From positions 372,001 through 436,000 of the forward strand of contig RCAB01000007.1 in assembly GCA_003640385.1 (NCBI GenBank): a DNA stretch of 64,000 nucleotides. Direction: 5' to 3'. The notes beneath the pieces were generated by a model. The model searched no databases. It was not told where the DNA came from and saw nothing but the letters and a program-made list of their open reading frames with translations. This DNA is from Setaria digitata (Eukaryota > Nematoda > Chromadorea > Rhabditida > Setariidae). Shown piece after piece: positions 1 through 14,976 of this stretch (the stretch's first letter is position 1; every line of letters starts with the position of its first letter). Position numbers and translations under genes: made by a program.

Positions 1-159
1 GTATGTTACTTATTAAAACTAAAACTCCCTTCTTTTCTCCATCCTTTTGATTGCTCGAAACATTCCTTTCTTCAGGGTTTAAACCTGATATTCAATGCTT
101 CTGTCATCAAGTACTTACTCCAATCTAGTTGTGCCTTTAATTACGAGGCACATTTTTAG

Positions 160-2731
160 GATGGCTTGAACCTTTGCTGGATCGAATAGCGCAAAATTCG
201 AGCAATGTGGTAACACCTGTAATTGATACAATCGATTTGGAAACATTGCAGTATCATTTATCAAGTCATCGTCGATTAAGTGTTGGAGGATTTAATTGGG
301 GTCTTGTTTTCAATTGGCATATATTGCCGGATCGCGATTATCAGGCGATGAAATCACGGATTGACCCAGTACCGTTAGTTATGCTCATTTTTGAAGCAAG
401 AGGACTTATTTAAGATTGTGTGAAGTCCATAGCAAAATTTTGTTTCACTAACCTTGTCGGGTCATAAAGTTCTCGAAAAACTTCATATTTTAGGTCACCA
501 ACGATGGCTGGTGGTTTGTTTTCTATTGATCGAGCTTATTTTGAAAAGCTTGGAGGTTATGATCCTGGTTTCGATATTTGGGGTAGTGAAAATCTCGAAA
601 TATCATTCAAGGTGAGAATTACAAACTTTATAGCATTTATGATTTTATCTGATTTCATTGTTGAATCTGAAATTATTGACTCACTCATAGATATGGATGT
701 GCGGGGGTCGCTTGGAAGTAATACCATGCAGCCATGTTGGTCATATTTTTCGCAAAAAGTCACCTTACAAGTGGAGGACTGGCGTTAATGTACTACAGAG
801 GAATAATGTTCGACTGGCTGAGGTACTCCCTAATTATCTTAACCACAGGTGTACAGGTGTTGTGGAATAATATATATATATATATATATATAATATATAA
901 ACACTTGGATTTTCGGCAGTTGTAAAATTTTGGTCGGGTTTTTTTTAAAAAATACTCTTTTGAGCATTGCTAAATCCTTGTTCAAATTTCTTTACGTTGC
1001 TGAATTGGAATATTTGGCTTTCATGTGCTGTTGTTAAGTGTTTTTGCTGAGAAAAGTTGCAAAGCTGTATTCGTTTTTCAACAAATTCTGGAACTCCTTT
1101 CTATCTCTTCAACTTTTAAATATTGATTGGAAAGTGCTTTTTTTAAATTTAAAATCCTTTCCCAGGTATGGCTAGATGACTACAAGGAAATTTATTATAA
1201 TCGAATTAATCATAAGCTGGTATGTATTTCTTCTGTTTATCATTCACTAGCTAATTTTGAATATGTAAAATGTTTGGTGTTCTTTTAAGGATCGTCATCT
1301 GATAACAGTCAATGTTTCTAAAATTACATACTGTTTCATTTGCTGATAACTTTAGTAGTACTTACATATCAGTTAACAAATTATATAAAAACTTCATCTC
1401 ATTTATTAATTTCCAAAGCGTTACTTCCAGCAGAAATGAAACTTCGTATATTTCCTGCAACAAATTGTTATTTAAGGGCGATTATGGTGATGTGTCAGAA
1501 CGAAAGAAATTACGTGAACGATTGAAATGTCATTCATTCAAATGGTATCTGGATAATGTATTCCCGGAATTATTTCTGCCTACAGAAGCGATCGCCAGTG
1601 GGGAAGTAAAATTTTAATTTTTAACTTGTAAATTTTTTATGTGTAATCTGCACAGTACATCTTGATTTACCTTTATTTTTCCGCTCTGTCACTCGTCAGA
1701 AAGCAAGTTTGTCTCTTTTAGTGCAAAACAGGAAATCACGTTAGTATTAATTCGGTTTGTATTTCCCTTTTTTTCTTCAATGAAAAGTGTTGACGTTATG
1801 AATGCAGCATACACTCATTCTACATTCAATATATACATATATATATATTGAATGTGTGTAAAAAATATATATAGAAAAATACATTTTTTACGCCATGATA
1901 TTTCTAGATACGTAACCTTGGAAATCGGAAGTACTGCGTGGATCATGACGTTGGCCGGAATGCTGTAAATGATAGTGTTATACCATATCCATGTCATTTG
2001 CAGGGCGGTAATCAGGTAATTTATTTAGGAGAGAACATTTAAAAAGCATATACAATATTCCACATTCATCCAAACATATTTTATTTTTGTGCAATAAAAT
2101 TGCTATTCCTTATGACTATTTCGAGATTCCATTTCTCATCTTTTCAAAATTCATAATTCCTTTTCCATTATCTGTTATTAAATTGTTATTTTAGTTTTGG
2201 TTGTTAAGTAAAAACGGTGAGATACGACGTGATGAATATTGCATTGATTATACGGGTCGTGGCTCGCCAGTGACATATGAATGTCATAGCTCCAAAGGCA
2301 ATCAGCTTTGGGTATATAATCATGAGGCTAGTTTCATATAATTTCAGGAGACTAAATTTTGTGAAGCATTTAACCGGAATGATTCTTCTGAATCCTATTT
2401 CGGAACCTTAAGTAGTTTTAAGGTCTTTTTTCTGAAGAAAATGGGGTCAAAGTTCAAGTTTTTTATCGAGATAGCTTAATCAGGTCATATTTCAGACATC
2501 AACACAGTTTCACCTCACATCAAATTTTTCATTATTAAATTTGCATTTTTATTGCAGACAGGTCGATTATATCACCCAGTATCACGTAACTGTTTAACGC
2601 TTAGTGATGACAATACAATGCTTGTTATGAGGACATGCGATGACAGTAATGAACGACAACGGTGGAGGTTTCAGCACTTCAACGAAACTTTAGCTGCTGC
2701 TGCCGGTGTTGCTGCTGATAATGCTAAGTAA
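160..2731 (+). CDS. Polypeptide N-acetylgalactosaminyltransferase, C-terminal part (5' end outside window)
   Basis: This enzyme transfers GalNAc from UDP-GalNAc to Ser/Thr in the Golgi, starting mucin-type O-glycans. Exons, all in phase: 160-373, 494-611, 691-822, 1166-1219, 1477-1605, 1908-2015, 2195-2311, 2558-2731 (TAA). About 348 residues are visible. The first exons encode the end of the GT-A catalytic domain, including the Gal/GalNAc-T motif ([20 protein letters not shown], then [12 protein letters not shown]) and the VGHIFRK segment. The last three exons encode a ricin B-type lectin domain with three repeats (Cys motifs plus NQFW, NQLW and QRW). The segment [20 protein letters not shown] and the lectin layout resemble the GLY-5 class of C. 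elegans, but that assignment is from memory and not certain. The first 159 bases of the window are intron. One oddity is Ser in WGSENLE, where the family normally has WGGENLE. Confidence 0.93.
867..898. repeat. (TA)n microsatellite in GalNAc-transferase intron
   Basis: An almost pure run of alternating T and A lies in the intron after exon 822. It has no coding potential and is likely length-variable. Confidence 0.9.
1823..1854. repeat. Perfect 13-bp inverted repeat with 6-nt loop
   Basis: CATTCAATATATA at 1823-1835 is the exact reverse complement of TATATATTGAATG at 1842-1854. The hairpin lies in the intron between exons 1477-1605 and 1908-2015. It is more than a TA run because the CATTCA/TGAATG ends also pair. 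Confidence 0.8.
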
Positions 2732-4972
2732 AAATGAATGAAATGAATTTTTAGTTTTGTATTTAACAATTCAGTCTGAATATGGAGTGAGAGACTTCGG
2801 CAGATCCTTCTAAATTGTTCGAGAAATTTTAAAAAAGTCGGAACTTTGGATACTTTTCAAGATTTAAAATACAAATTATTCGGGATCCAAAACTACAAGA
2901 ATATCAGTTTAGTAGGAATTACTGTTCACATGCTTTATTTGTTAGTTGAATAACTTGTACAAGCATCTCTCTGATTTGTCACAGGTTACTTTTCGTTATG
3001 GAACACTTCAATTGAATAATCATCCACTCAAATAAGTATTGTTTGTTTCATTCCACACAAACTTTCCCTTCCTGTCCTAAAATATGACTCCTTTTGTTTT
3101 CGGACTTTAATGAAGCTTGAAAAAGTGAGATGCTTTCGTTGTGGCGCTGTATATAAAGTTTATTTTTTTTTATTTCAATTAGTTCGTATCATAGAAGTAT
3201 CGTATGCTATAACGGGTACCACGAGATATTGTCTCATCACCAGCACCTTATTATTATTTTGAAACATCTATTTACTAGAAATAGCTAGAATTAAAAAAGA
3301 TTATCCTTGATAAGCAACAAACACTTTTGTGCGTTTTTTTTTTTTTTGAATTGCTTTAATTCCAGTTCAATGGTGCATTTTATTAACAGGGATATGGTCG
3401 AAAATAGTTACATATTTTAGAGCCTGCTCATTCTAATCATTTTCTAGTAAGTCTACAAATTATTATGAGAATTTAAATTAATTTTTCCATCATAATATAC
3501 AATGAATTATACCTTGCTAGGAAAGTTAGTAGATTATTAACTGCTCAGACAGGTATGCTTGCATACTGTGACTTCCTTACAGTTAAAAGTTGTACTACTG
3601 GATTAATCGACTTGATTAATTGAACTTGTTAAATATAGTGCCTTTTGCATACAATGTTTTGAGTTACAAATTACTGTTTATGATGAATTATTCGCTATTT
3701 AAACAGAGGAATCTGATAATATAGTGATAAAAAGCTGTATGTAAAGGCTGCATACGGTGTATACATCTGTTGTATGAATTTTTATGGAGCTATCAAACAT
3801 CTGTGCAAATTACGACTAACTTATGTCTTTCTTACCATGAAAATTTCAATTTTATTCTTCCTGTGAGTTGTTGAAATCTAAGTTTAACTTCAGAATCTCT
3901 AATAATGGTGCCATTTTTCATCCTTCTAAAAAGGAAGTTGAAGGAAAACTCGCAGGAAGCATGCCCTTTGGCCTCATTGAAATGAAAGAACATTCCAATC
4001 ACTTCGGTTTGTTTGTTTTTGTTTTTGCTCAAAATGATTATAAACAATTTAATGATTTGCTGTCGTTGCTGTCGCAAAATCAGCTGAGCCAAGTGCTAAG
4101 ACTAGAATCAAACTGATCTGAAATATTCCTCTTCCTTCTAGCATATCAAAATCACAAATACTAGCTGCTGGAGAAACTAATTCCTCTTATTTCTAGGTAC
4201 TATAAAGTAATCTGGAGATCTTCCACTAACGGATGCTAAGTATTACAGCACCCTTGAATTTGTATTATTAGATGATAATGCTTTTTCCCACTGTATCAAT
4301 ATTCAGTGCTCTGTACTGTATGTTTGGACTCAAGGCAATGATGACAAGAATTATCATACACTAACCTACCTATCTAGTCAGTCTGTCTTGTCTGAAGACT
4401 ATAAATAGAGCTCTTTTCCCTGAATGCTTCAGTCTTCGACTTGGTTGCGAGGGAGTAGGGGTTTTTTGTAACAAAGGAAGGAGTTGTCTGCTGATGATTA
4501 GATTGTAGAGATCAATGTACTACTGCGTTTGCATAGGATAGCACTATCGCAATAGTATTGTGATTGCTACGAATTGAAATTTTTAGGATTAATGATAGTC
4601 AAGCTAGGAATGGTTGGAAGGTATCAGTAACATTGTGAACAAATGACTTGCTAGTTGCTTCCCAAAATTATCAACAAAATTTAGAAGTGTTAAGGTTATC
4701 AGTTGGTACATACTGATGTATCATGACAACAAATCTTTAAATTCCTTCTCTTGTGTGTGTTAAAATAACGATATTTAAAGGAAATGATATCGATCAGTTG
4801 ACGTAAATTTTTGATAGATCAAGCATGAAGTTAATTAATTACTGAATGCAACTGCTTCTGTCATTTATCCCTTCAAACGAAATTACCACTATCTAACGGT
4901 GTTTTTCCAGATCTGACGCTAACAGTTCTGTAACAACGCTATCACGTGAGTGTGAGTGCGAATTTGAAGAAT
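2732..4972. other. Intergenic spacer between GalNAc-transferase and alpha-tubulin
   Basis: This is 2.2 kb of AT-rich DNA without a convincing exon. Open frames near 3832-4116 lie on both strands over the same bases and lack splice context or recognisable sequence. The right part must hold the tubulin promoter; the only TATA-like string noted is at 4400-4408. Confidence 0.6.
4400..4408 (+). promoter_or_regulatory. TATA-like element upstream of alpha-tubulin
   Basis: TATAAATAG matches the TATA consensus and lies about 570 bp upstream of the tubulin start codon on the same strand. In AT-rich DNA such a match can be chance, and nematode 5' ends are often trans-spliced, so this is only a candidate. 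Confidence 0.25.
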
Positions 4973-7246
<2,274 letters not shown>

Positions 7247-8398
7247 AATGGTCAAATTTTTACAAATTATTTGCCATGTCCTCGTCGTTTAGTTGTTGTT
7301 CTTTTTACTAATTCAATTTTTGTTTGTGCTGTTATCCGTTATCCAAATTAAATTTCTTTCTGTAAATTTGTCTGTTACACAGAATAAAGTTTATATTGAA
7401 GAATTGTATTGTATATTATAAAGGTTGTATCAGATGATTTGAAAGTCTTGTCCCGATGGTATAATTTAAAGTAAATGAAGGTGAATCCGTGAAATAGTCA
7501 AGACATTACCATTCTAGTTCTGTAACCAAACTTTTGGGTGCTGTTAATATATAATTTTATACAGCGGACTTACTGTTCGGATTTATCTAGATGAAAATCG
7601 TAAATTTTATCAGCCCAAAGTTTTATGTGACCTACATCAGTTTAAATTGATTATTTACAGGATCAAATTGACTCGGTATCCTTGAGAATTTCTGAAATAT
7701 TTGGTAAATATTGATTTCTGGCTAACTGATTATAAGGTGTTAATCTCTTCACTGTCTTCATCTTTCATCTTTTATTGTCTGTTGAAATGCTAAACAAATA
7801 ACAGTGACTTTAACCACTAGGCAGTGAGGTCACCATTTCTGCGGAATTAGGAATAATCATTTACCTTGGTTATATTCCAATTTCACATAGTTCTTGGTAG
7901 GAGTTTTTAAAAATTTATCCACCCAGTCGTAACTAAAGTTAATCAAAGCACAAACATAAACTACAGTGAGGACGGTATTTAATGAGATGGAAGAGCTATC
8001 GTCGTTTGGAGAGAGGCTGAAAGTTTGCAACTGGCTTACTTTGTGTTTTTCTTACTAAAAAGCGGAACATATTTCTTAACAGAAGGTAATCTATTGAAAT
8101 TAAGTTGTATGGTCTGTTAACTTGAGATTTCCAATGAAAGTGTCACAATCTTTTGGGAAGCAAATTCATTAATAATTATAATTAATTTTATCATTAGATT
8201 TGATTCAGTATTTTTCAAGAAAATAAAGTCGATGGCTATTTATGTAGGCATTTTTTTTTTTAAGGATTTCCAGTTTAGTTTATATTCCTAATGATCAAAA
8301 TCATTTCTTTTGAACGATTTACTTAGCCAAATAAAATTCCTCTCTGATTTAATTAGTTTCACTACACTGCAACGATTGATTCCTTCTTCACAGCAGAT
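7247..8398. other. Convergent 3' spacer between tubulin and LRR gene
   Basis: About 1.1 kb of AT-rich sequence holds the 3' UTRs of two convergent genes. No further exon or RNA gene was recognised. Confidence 0.6.
7383..7388 (+). terminator. Poly(A) signal of alpha-tubulin
   Basis: A canonical AATAAA lies 137 bp after the tubulin stop codon, in the correct orientation. Confidence 0.65.
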
Positions 8399-11300
8399 TC
8401 ATTCAATGGACAAATAAGTAAAATCATTCTGTTTCACAAAAATGTCGTTGTTAATTAAAAAAGCATTCATTGGCATCTTGCCGTTGAATTTTTCCGACTG
8501 GAATAAATCCACGAACGTATTTTGGATGTTGCACGTTGATGAGTCAGTGAATTCGTTAATTGAATTATAACATTCGGGAACGATATATTTTCTCGTCGTT
8601 GACAAATTCTGTTTGATCTGTCTGTCAACGGTGGAAAGTGTTGATTTCTTGGCTTCATCAGAAATTGAGGTAATTTTTGAACAAAGGAAAAGGATCAGCA
8701 ATATCAGGACAGTTAAAGCGGTTAGTGTGAAACAGAGAACAATAATGACTTGTTTTGTGTCGTCCGGTGTCACTTCTGCAGTGTCCTGAAATTGGTTTCT
8801 TCAAGTAACCAAATGTTAGCACCTCTGATTCAGTTTTTCACTTGTTTAAAAACTCATTTTTGGTGCATAAAAATATCATAAATGTGATTATTTGAAAAAT
8901 ATTGAATAAACTGATAAAAAAAAATCAAAGAAATTATCAATTTCAAAGTGCTGGATAAGTTGGAAATAAATCGATCTAACCATTTTAGTGAAAATTGTTT
9001 CTTTATTCGAAAAATTATGAGTTGCTGAAAATAGTTGAAAAAGTGTGCAGTAGTTTATCGTCTCTCTCTTGCATTCACATTGATAAAGTCCAATCATTCA
9101 ATGCTATAATGCAAACGCTTACCAGCGCTGAAATACTGATATTGTATAGGTCATTTGGGCTGGCGCAAATGACGTTGTGAATAGATCGTAAACGTAGGAT
9201 ATCAGGTAAAAAAGATAGTAATTTATGATCACAGTGAAGTGGGTTGCCGTGTAGACGTAGTTCAGTTACCCTGAAACACTGTTCTATTTTTGAAATTTTT
9301 AGCCATTATCATAGGAAACAGTGCTACAGCCAATATTTGTGAGACATTTGAAAAGAATTAATTGCTGAAAGAATTAAAATACCTGTGCTCTTACCTTTTC
9401 CAATCAAACAAACCAGAAGGAAACGTTTTTAATGAACAGTAGCTTGCATCGAAAGTGCGTAAGGCATGGCTAACTTCAAAGGCATTCTCATCGATGTACT
9501 CTAGGATTTGGCTGTGACTTAAATTTAATACTTCCAAAGATGCCAATCCAGAAAAGGCGCCGTTCTAAAGCAAATGAATTCTTATGAACTTCAAAATTTA
9601 TTCCTTCTTTCTTCTCTCTAAACTTATAAACGGATATTCCTCCATCTCTAATGTTCTCTTTCTCGATATTTAAGAAATTTCCTTAAAACTATTAAATCTA
9701 ACTTGAATTTTCCTGAGATACATCTGTTCGCTCAATTTGAGTTCTTTCAAATGGAACAATCCATCGAATGCTGATGCAGACAAAACGGAGAATTCATTTC
9801 TGGCTAAATCCAATTCAAGTAAAGAAAGGAGTTGCCGGAAACTGTGTGGTGTAATTTCTCGCAACTAAATTACATGAATGAATTAAGAAATGAATCTCAC
9901 TATGAAATTGCAAATCAGACTCGAACACTAAATAGAACCATTAGAATTAAGGAAATCGAAAAGTTTTTGACATACATAGTTTTTACCTTGTTAAAATTCA
10001 TGTTCAAGTATTTCAAGTTCACGAGATTATTCTGATCAAAAGTTGGAATCTCTTTCAATAAATTTGATGATAGGTCGATTGCTTTTATCAATTTTAATCC
10101 AAGAAATGTGTCCGATGGAATCTGAAATCATTGTCGCAATATTAAATTTTAACAATTAAAACTGAATCCATTGCATTGTATCAACGTTTGCTTCGTTTAC
10201 ACTCCTCCTATTCGCTTAGCTTCTCGTTGTACAACTTCTCAAAATGTAATAAAGTAGAAATGTCAACTGTACACTGGACACTACTGCTACTGACCAATGT
10301 TCTGTCCACCACATTCGATTATGAAGCTTTATATTGCCCTTGAAAGTGATGGGAGACATCTAAGGCTTGTCTTAAATCAATCACTTCAGAGCATTGCTGT
10401 CTGTATCTTTCTTTAAGATGAGATGTAATTTTTCCTCATTTTACAGACTAGTTAAAATTAGAAAAGTTATTTACTTAATAGCTAAATCAAGTAATTCTAA
10501 AAAAAATGTTGTGAAGTTGGAAATTTTAATAAATACTTACCGATGTAATCATATTCTGACTAAGGTCAATATTTCTTAAATTGGGTAAGGTTTTTGATAA
10601 TGGACTATCATCGAACCGTGTAATTTGATTTCCAGCAATTCTCAGTTTTTGCAAATTTATCAGTCCAGTGAATATTTCAAATGAAAAATTATTAAGCAAA
10701 TTATAGGATAGATTAAGTTCCAGTAGTTCTCCTAAATCTTCCAAAGCATTTGATTCGATCCTTTGCAATCTATTGGAGGATAAATCGAGATACTGAAGTT
10801 GGAAATAAATGATGACTTCTTTCTAGAAATTCTAAAATTTTCTTATTAATGAAAATCTATCCAGTCACTAAAGGGAAATGAAATACCATTCGTAAAGAAG
10901 CCAAGAAAGCTGACTTGCCAAGAAATAAATAATTAGTACATTTGGTGGGACTAGCGATCACCACAATATTGAAATATCTCAAGCATGTTTCAGAAAATTT
11001 ACCTGCAATCTATATAGACCTTGGAAGTCGTGATGGAATATAATCGAAAAATTATTGCGACTCAAGTTCAAAAATTGAATTTTGCTTTGATATCGAAAGA
11101 CACTGGTTCCAAGAACCGGAATACTGTTACTGGACAAATCCAAATGTATGATATCTGTAGAGAAAGTTTGATTCCAAATGAGAAAATGTCTTAATAGATC
11201 TCGAGTTAACCAGAAGTGATGTAAACAATGTTGATCTCATTGACTAAGCTGTCAATTATGTCATCAAATTTGTAAATTATTGTTGGAAACCTGGATACAA

Positions 11301-11519
11301 TTCCATAACATCCAGATCAAGTTGTTCGATTTGGCATTTTGATAACCTCAGGAACTGAGTGCCAGGATGTAATAATGGCGGGAGATATCGTAGTTTAACA
11401 TCATCGCAATTCACAGCCAACTGATATTCATTATCACAACTACAGTTTTGGGGGCAGATCCCCGAAGTAGATTTAATAGATAGTAATAACACAGCAGCTG
11501 TGTATAAAATAAAGGCCAT
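8399..11519 (-). CDS. Extracellular leucine-rich-repeat type I membrane protein (LRR-1 of window)
   Basis: A likely cell-surface LRR protein. Exons in transcript order: 11519-11291, 11154-11003, 10792-10541, 10121-9987, 9864-9703, 9564-9395, 9270-9123, 8785-8399 (TGA). All phases fit and give 544 residues. Residues 1-20 form a signal peptide (MAFILYTAAVLLLSIKSTSG). A Cys-rich LRR N-cap follows (CPQNCSC, next Cys in AVNCD). LRRs carry cores such as HLDLSSN, YLDLSSNRL, LNLSYN and LELDLARNEF. The LRR C-cap has GNPLHC and VICASP. A 23-residue hydrophobic helix at about 429-451 is followed by an about 93-residue cytoplasmic tail with no domain I recognise. It falls in the extracellular-LRR class that includes nematode apical-matrix proteins; no specific orthologue is assigned. 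It shares a 3.5 kb divergent upstream region with the PTR gene. Confidence 0.9.
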
Positions 11520-14500
11520 CTAACAATTGTGCCTACTCTTTTCAAGAGCTATCCGGTTTTCCGGAACTGAATTTGCAATTTTAGCATCGTTTATTTGTGT
11601 AAAAAGAAGCTGATACAAACGGAAAATCGGTGCAAGAAATCAGAACCTCAATTATTCATAAATTTTTGCTCGAGTGATAATATGAATTAGTTTATATGTA
11701 AAAGCAGTGATAGAAGTTTTGGAAGATTTTAGTAAATCTCAATAAGCAGTTAACATTTGAATTAAAAAAATTTGCAATTCCTTGAATCAAAAGTCTACTA
11801 AGAGCTTTTTTCTAAACTGGCAACTTTTAAAAATTCTTTTGGAATGTTTCAAACTTATAGAAGTAGTATAAAAATAATATATTGGATCTATTATACAAGA
11901 AATTGCGAGCAAGTATGAAAAGTAATAAAAGAGATAGCCATGTCGTTGGTTTAGTTCCTTGGTGTAAGCAAACTTGGCAATAAGGCACCGAAAGCTTTGG
12001 CTAATTTAGTTATCTGCTACGATCCTAGGGCCAAGGAAGCCTTAGGCTGATATTGAGTTTAAATTGAATGATTCATTATTAATAGCCATTCATTCGATTC
12101 AAAAATGTCGAAAGTAGTTCTGTTACTAAAGTTTGCGTATTTTGGGGAAAAATATCCGAATATTTCTTTTTTGGAAATAGCGAAGGAAATGTAAATTTAG
12201 TAGAAATGGTACATTGCAAAATTTATGATATTTGTAAATCAAAATAAGTAATTTGCAGAAGATGAAAGAAAGAACTTTCTAGAAATGAATGAAATTTCTT
12301 TGAATTATTTGATACTACACTTGTAATTAACATGGAGAATAGAAAGATGACTAAATGACTTTTAAAAATTTAGAAAAAATATATTTAAAGAAAAAAAAAA
12401 TGAAAATTCATGACAGGGAACTGAAACGGCAAAGCGGCAGAGAATCAAGAATGAAAAATTAGCTCAATGGAAATCAACGGTCAAAGGGAGGTGACAATCA
12501 TGGAAATAAAGGGATTGTGGTGGACAGGGACAGTTATCAGGATTCTCATCTCTCCTTTTCTCCCTCATCTTTCTCATCTTTTTATGGGTAGGCAATTCAA
12601 GTGCAGTTCAAAGGTCATCCTTATTCTCGGGTTATAAATGGCATGGACAGATGGACAGTGGTATATTAAAGAATGCAATAAAACAAGACGGAGTTTACTG
12701 ACAATGAAGTTATTGTATGTTAGAAAGCTAATTTAAATCTCTAAAGTGGGTATGAAACTTTTGAATTTAAAGTTTTCTTTTCGATTTTTTTTTTTTTTTT
12801 TTTTGAAACTTGACGATTTTATTTATTAAAATGGCTAAGTTGACTGAGTTAATTTATAGACATTTTTATATTACTGTTCGATTCGAAAAGCTAGGATGAA
12901 TTACAGTTAGCAAACAACAGTCCGCAGATTTTCAAAAAGTAATTTCAACATTTCTGTCTCAAATCTGAATGAGCACTGCAATGATGCGGCATGACTAAAG
13001 CTATTTTCTTCATTTCATTGAGACATATAATAAACTATGCTTATAAAATTTATTGATAAGATCTAACTGCTATGATGCTAGCTATAACTCTTGAATAATA
13101 TATCCTTCGAACCTAATTTTACAACCTTGAATTGATCACGGATTAGCATTTGTACAGGAAATCGATTCGGAAGAAGTGAAACGTTTGCAGCAGCACTCTT
13201 GGTGACAATTAAAGGATAGTGTTAATTGCAGTACAGTTAATTTTTTTGTAGATATTAAAGGAAAAAGGGAAAAGGACAAGGTTATGATTATGATTTGTGT
13301 AATTACTATGGCAAGCTTTATCCACTAACTGCTTATTAGCGATTTACCAACAGTGCATGAGAAATCAAGAAAAAGACCATTTTGTACTCATTTCTAGAAT
13401 TGCTTTTTTGGATCAATTTATGAAGTTTCATTTCTTCAAATTGAAATTAAAATAAATTTAAAAGCAGTCCTTAAAGAGCTAGTACGTATAATTGCGGAAT
13501 TCTCTAAGGAATCATACATAATGCAGTAATTATTGTCAGAAATTCTGAAATAAAACTAGGCTTGGAAATGATAAAAATTTCTAAATGAATGAACTTTCAA
13601 CGTCAGAGTTCAAGAAAATAGCAGCAGAAAAATATAATCAAAATTTGTTTAAAAATTACCAAGTAATAAATATTGCGCGAAATTATTTACTTAAAACCAA
13701 GAGAATTTAAATCCATACAGAATCTTTGGAGACTTGAATTCTCAAATCTAAAATAATGCATTAATGCAGTTATTATCATCTGTTATCTGTTTAAAATTGT
13801 AAATTTATCAAATCACTGCTTGTCATTGCAGCCTTCAAACCATTTCACCTTCCATCTTCTATTCAGACTTGACAATAGTATAAAATTATGCGTGGAGTGT
13901 CGATTTGAGTTCCGATAATCACTTAAGTAAACGAATTGTAGCCTTACACTTCCCGGTACATTAGCTAGTACCAGCAAGTATTATTGCGGTCAGCACGGAT
14001 TTCATGTGGAATAAACTTAAAGTAAATTAAAGTGACATTCCTCAGATTTCAATCCTGTCGCTGTTACTTTTCGGTGACTGGTCCCATTTAATTTTCCGAT
14101 TGCTGTATGTACAGCAATGGTAATTTCTAACAGTTTTCGTGTTTGGGTCGAAATTTATGAATTAATTTCTGATATTAATCTATAGGTCTTCACCAAATTA
14201 AGCGCAACAAATATGAGCTATAAAAATTATGGTGATTTATAAAGTTAAAATAAATACTTTATCAGAGATATAGCGCGCTACTTTTTTAATTATACTAATT
14301 CTCTTTTACATCATTTAAAATTTTCGAAATTTAGCACCAATGAAGAAAAATTATAAAATAATGAACCGGTAATTATTCTTAATGGACGTTACGTTTTTAG
14401 TTGTGGCTATTGTTTTCATAACTGTTAAACGCTAATTTGCCGAAGGAATTTAAATTTAATTGAGGAATTAAGTCAATAAAAACTAATGAAAATTAGTTCT

Positions 14501-14976
14501 TTATTTGACATTAAGTATAATTTAGCTTTAACATTTTGCCATCAATGCAATAGTATTAATAGTAATTAAATTTTCTGCACTTTAAATAGAATCGGTGATG
14601 TCGCCAATCATTTTATCATTGATATCAGACCAAATAAGGTCAATGTCAATTATTGGCACACTATTTGCTTTCGTTCCATTTATCTAATTTACATCGTATA
14701 TGATAAAAATCAATTTTGCTAACTTTTCATTAATATGCAGAAGTGTTTTTTCATAAATATTTTAGAAATTAAGTTTAACCACTGATCATTTAGGCTAGAA
14801 AATATTTACTTACAATATACAACAAACTGTACAGTTTACGGAATTTTCACTACAAAATTTTTTCATGAATTTAATGACTCTTTTTTTTTTCAGATTGGCG
14901 GATGTAATTTGGATCTAACGTTTAGTCTAAGCTAATTATTTGCTATTAGCAAACTACAGAAATTTGAAAAAAAGAA
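11520..14976. other. Divergent upstream region between LRR-1 and PTR genes
   Basis: About 3.5 kb without a supportable exon, presumably containing both promoters. It holds a T homopolymer near 12784-12804 and many short A/T runs. No TATA box or motif cluster stands out. Confidence 0.6.

Noticed and set aside
3832..4116. Overlapping 80+ codon open frames on both strands
   Set aside because: They mirror each other, lack splice or start context, and match no family I know.
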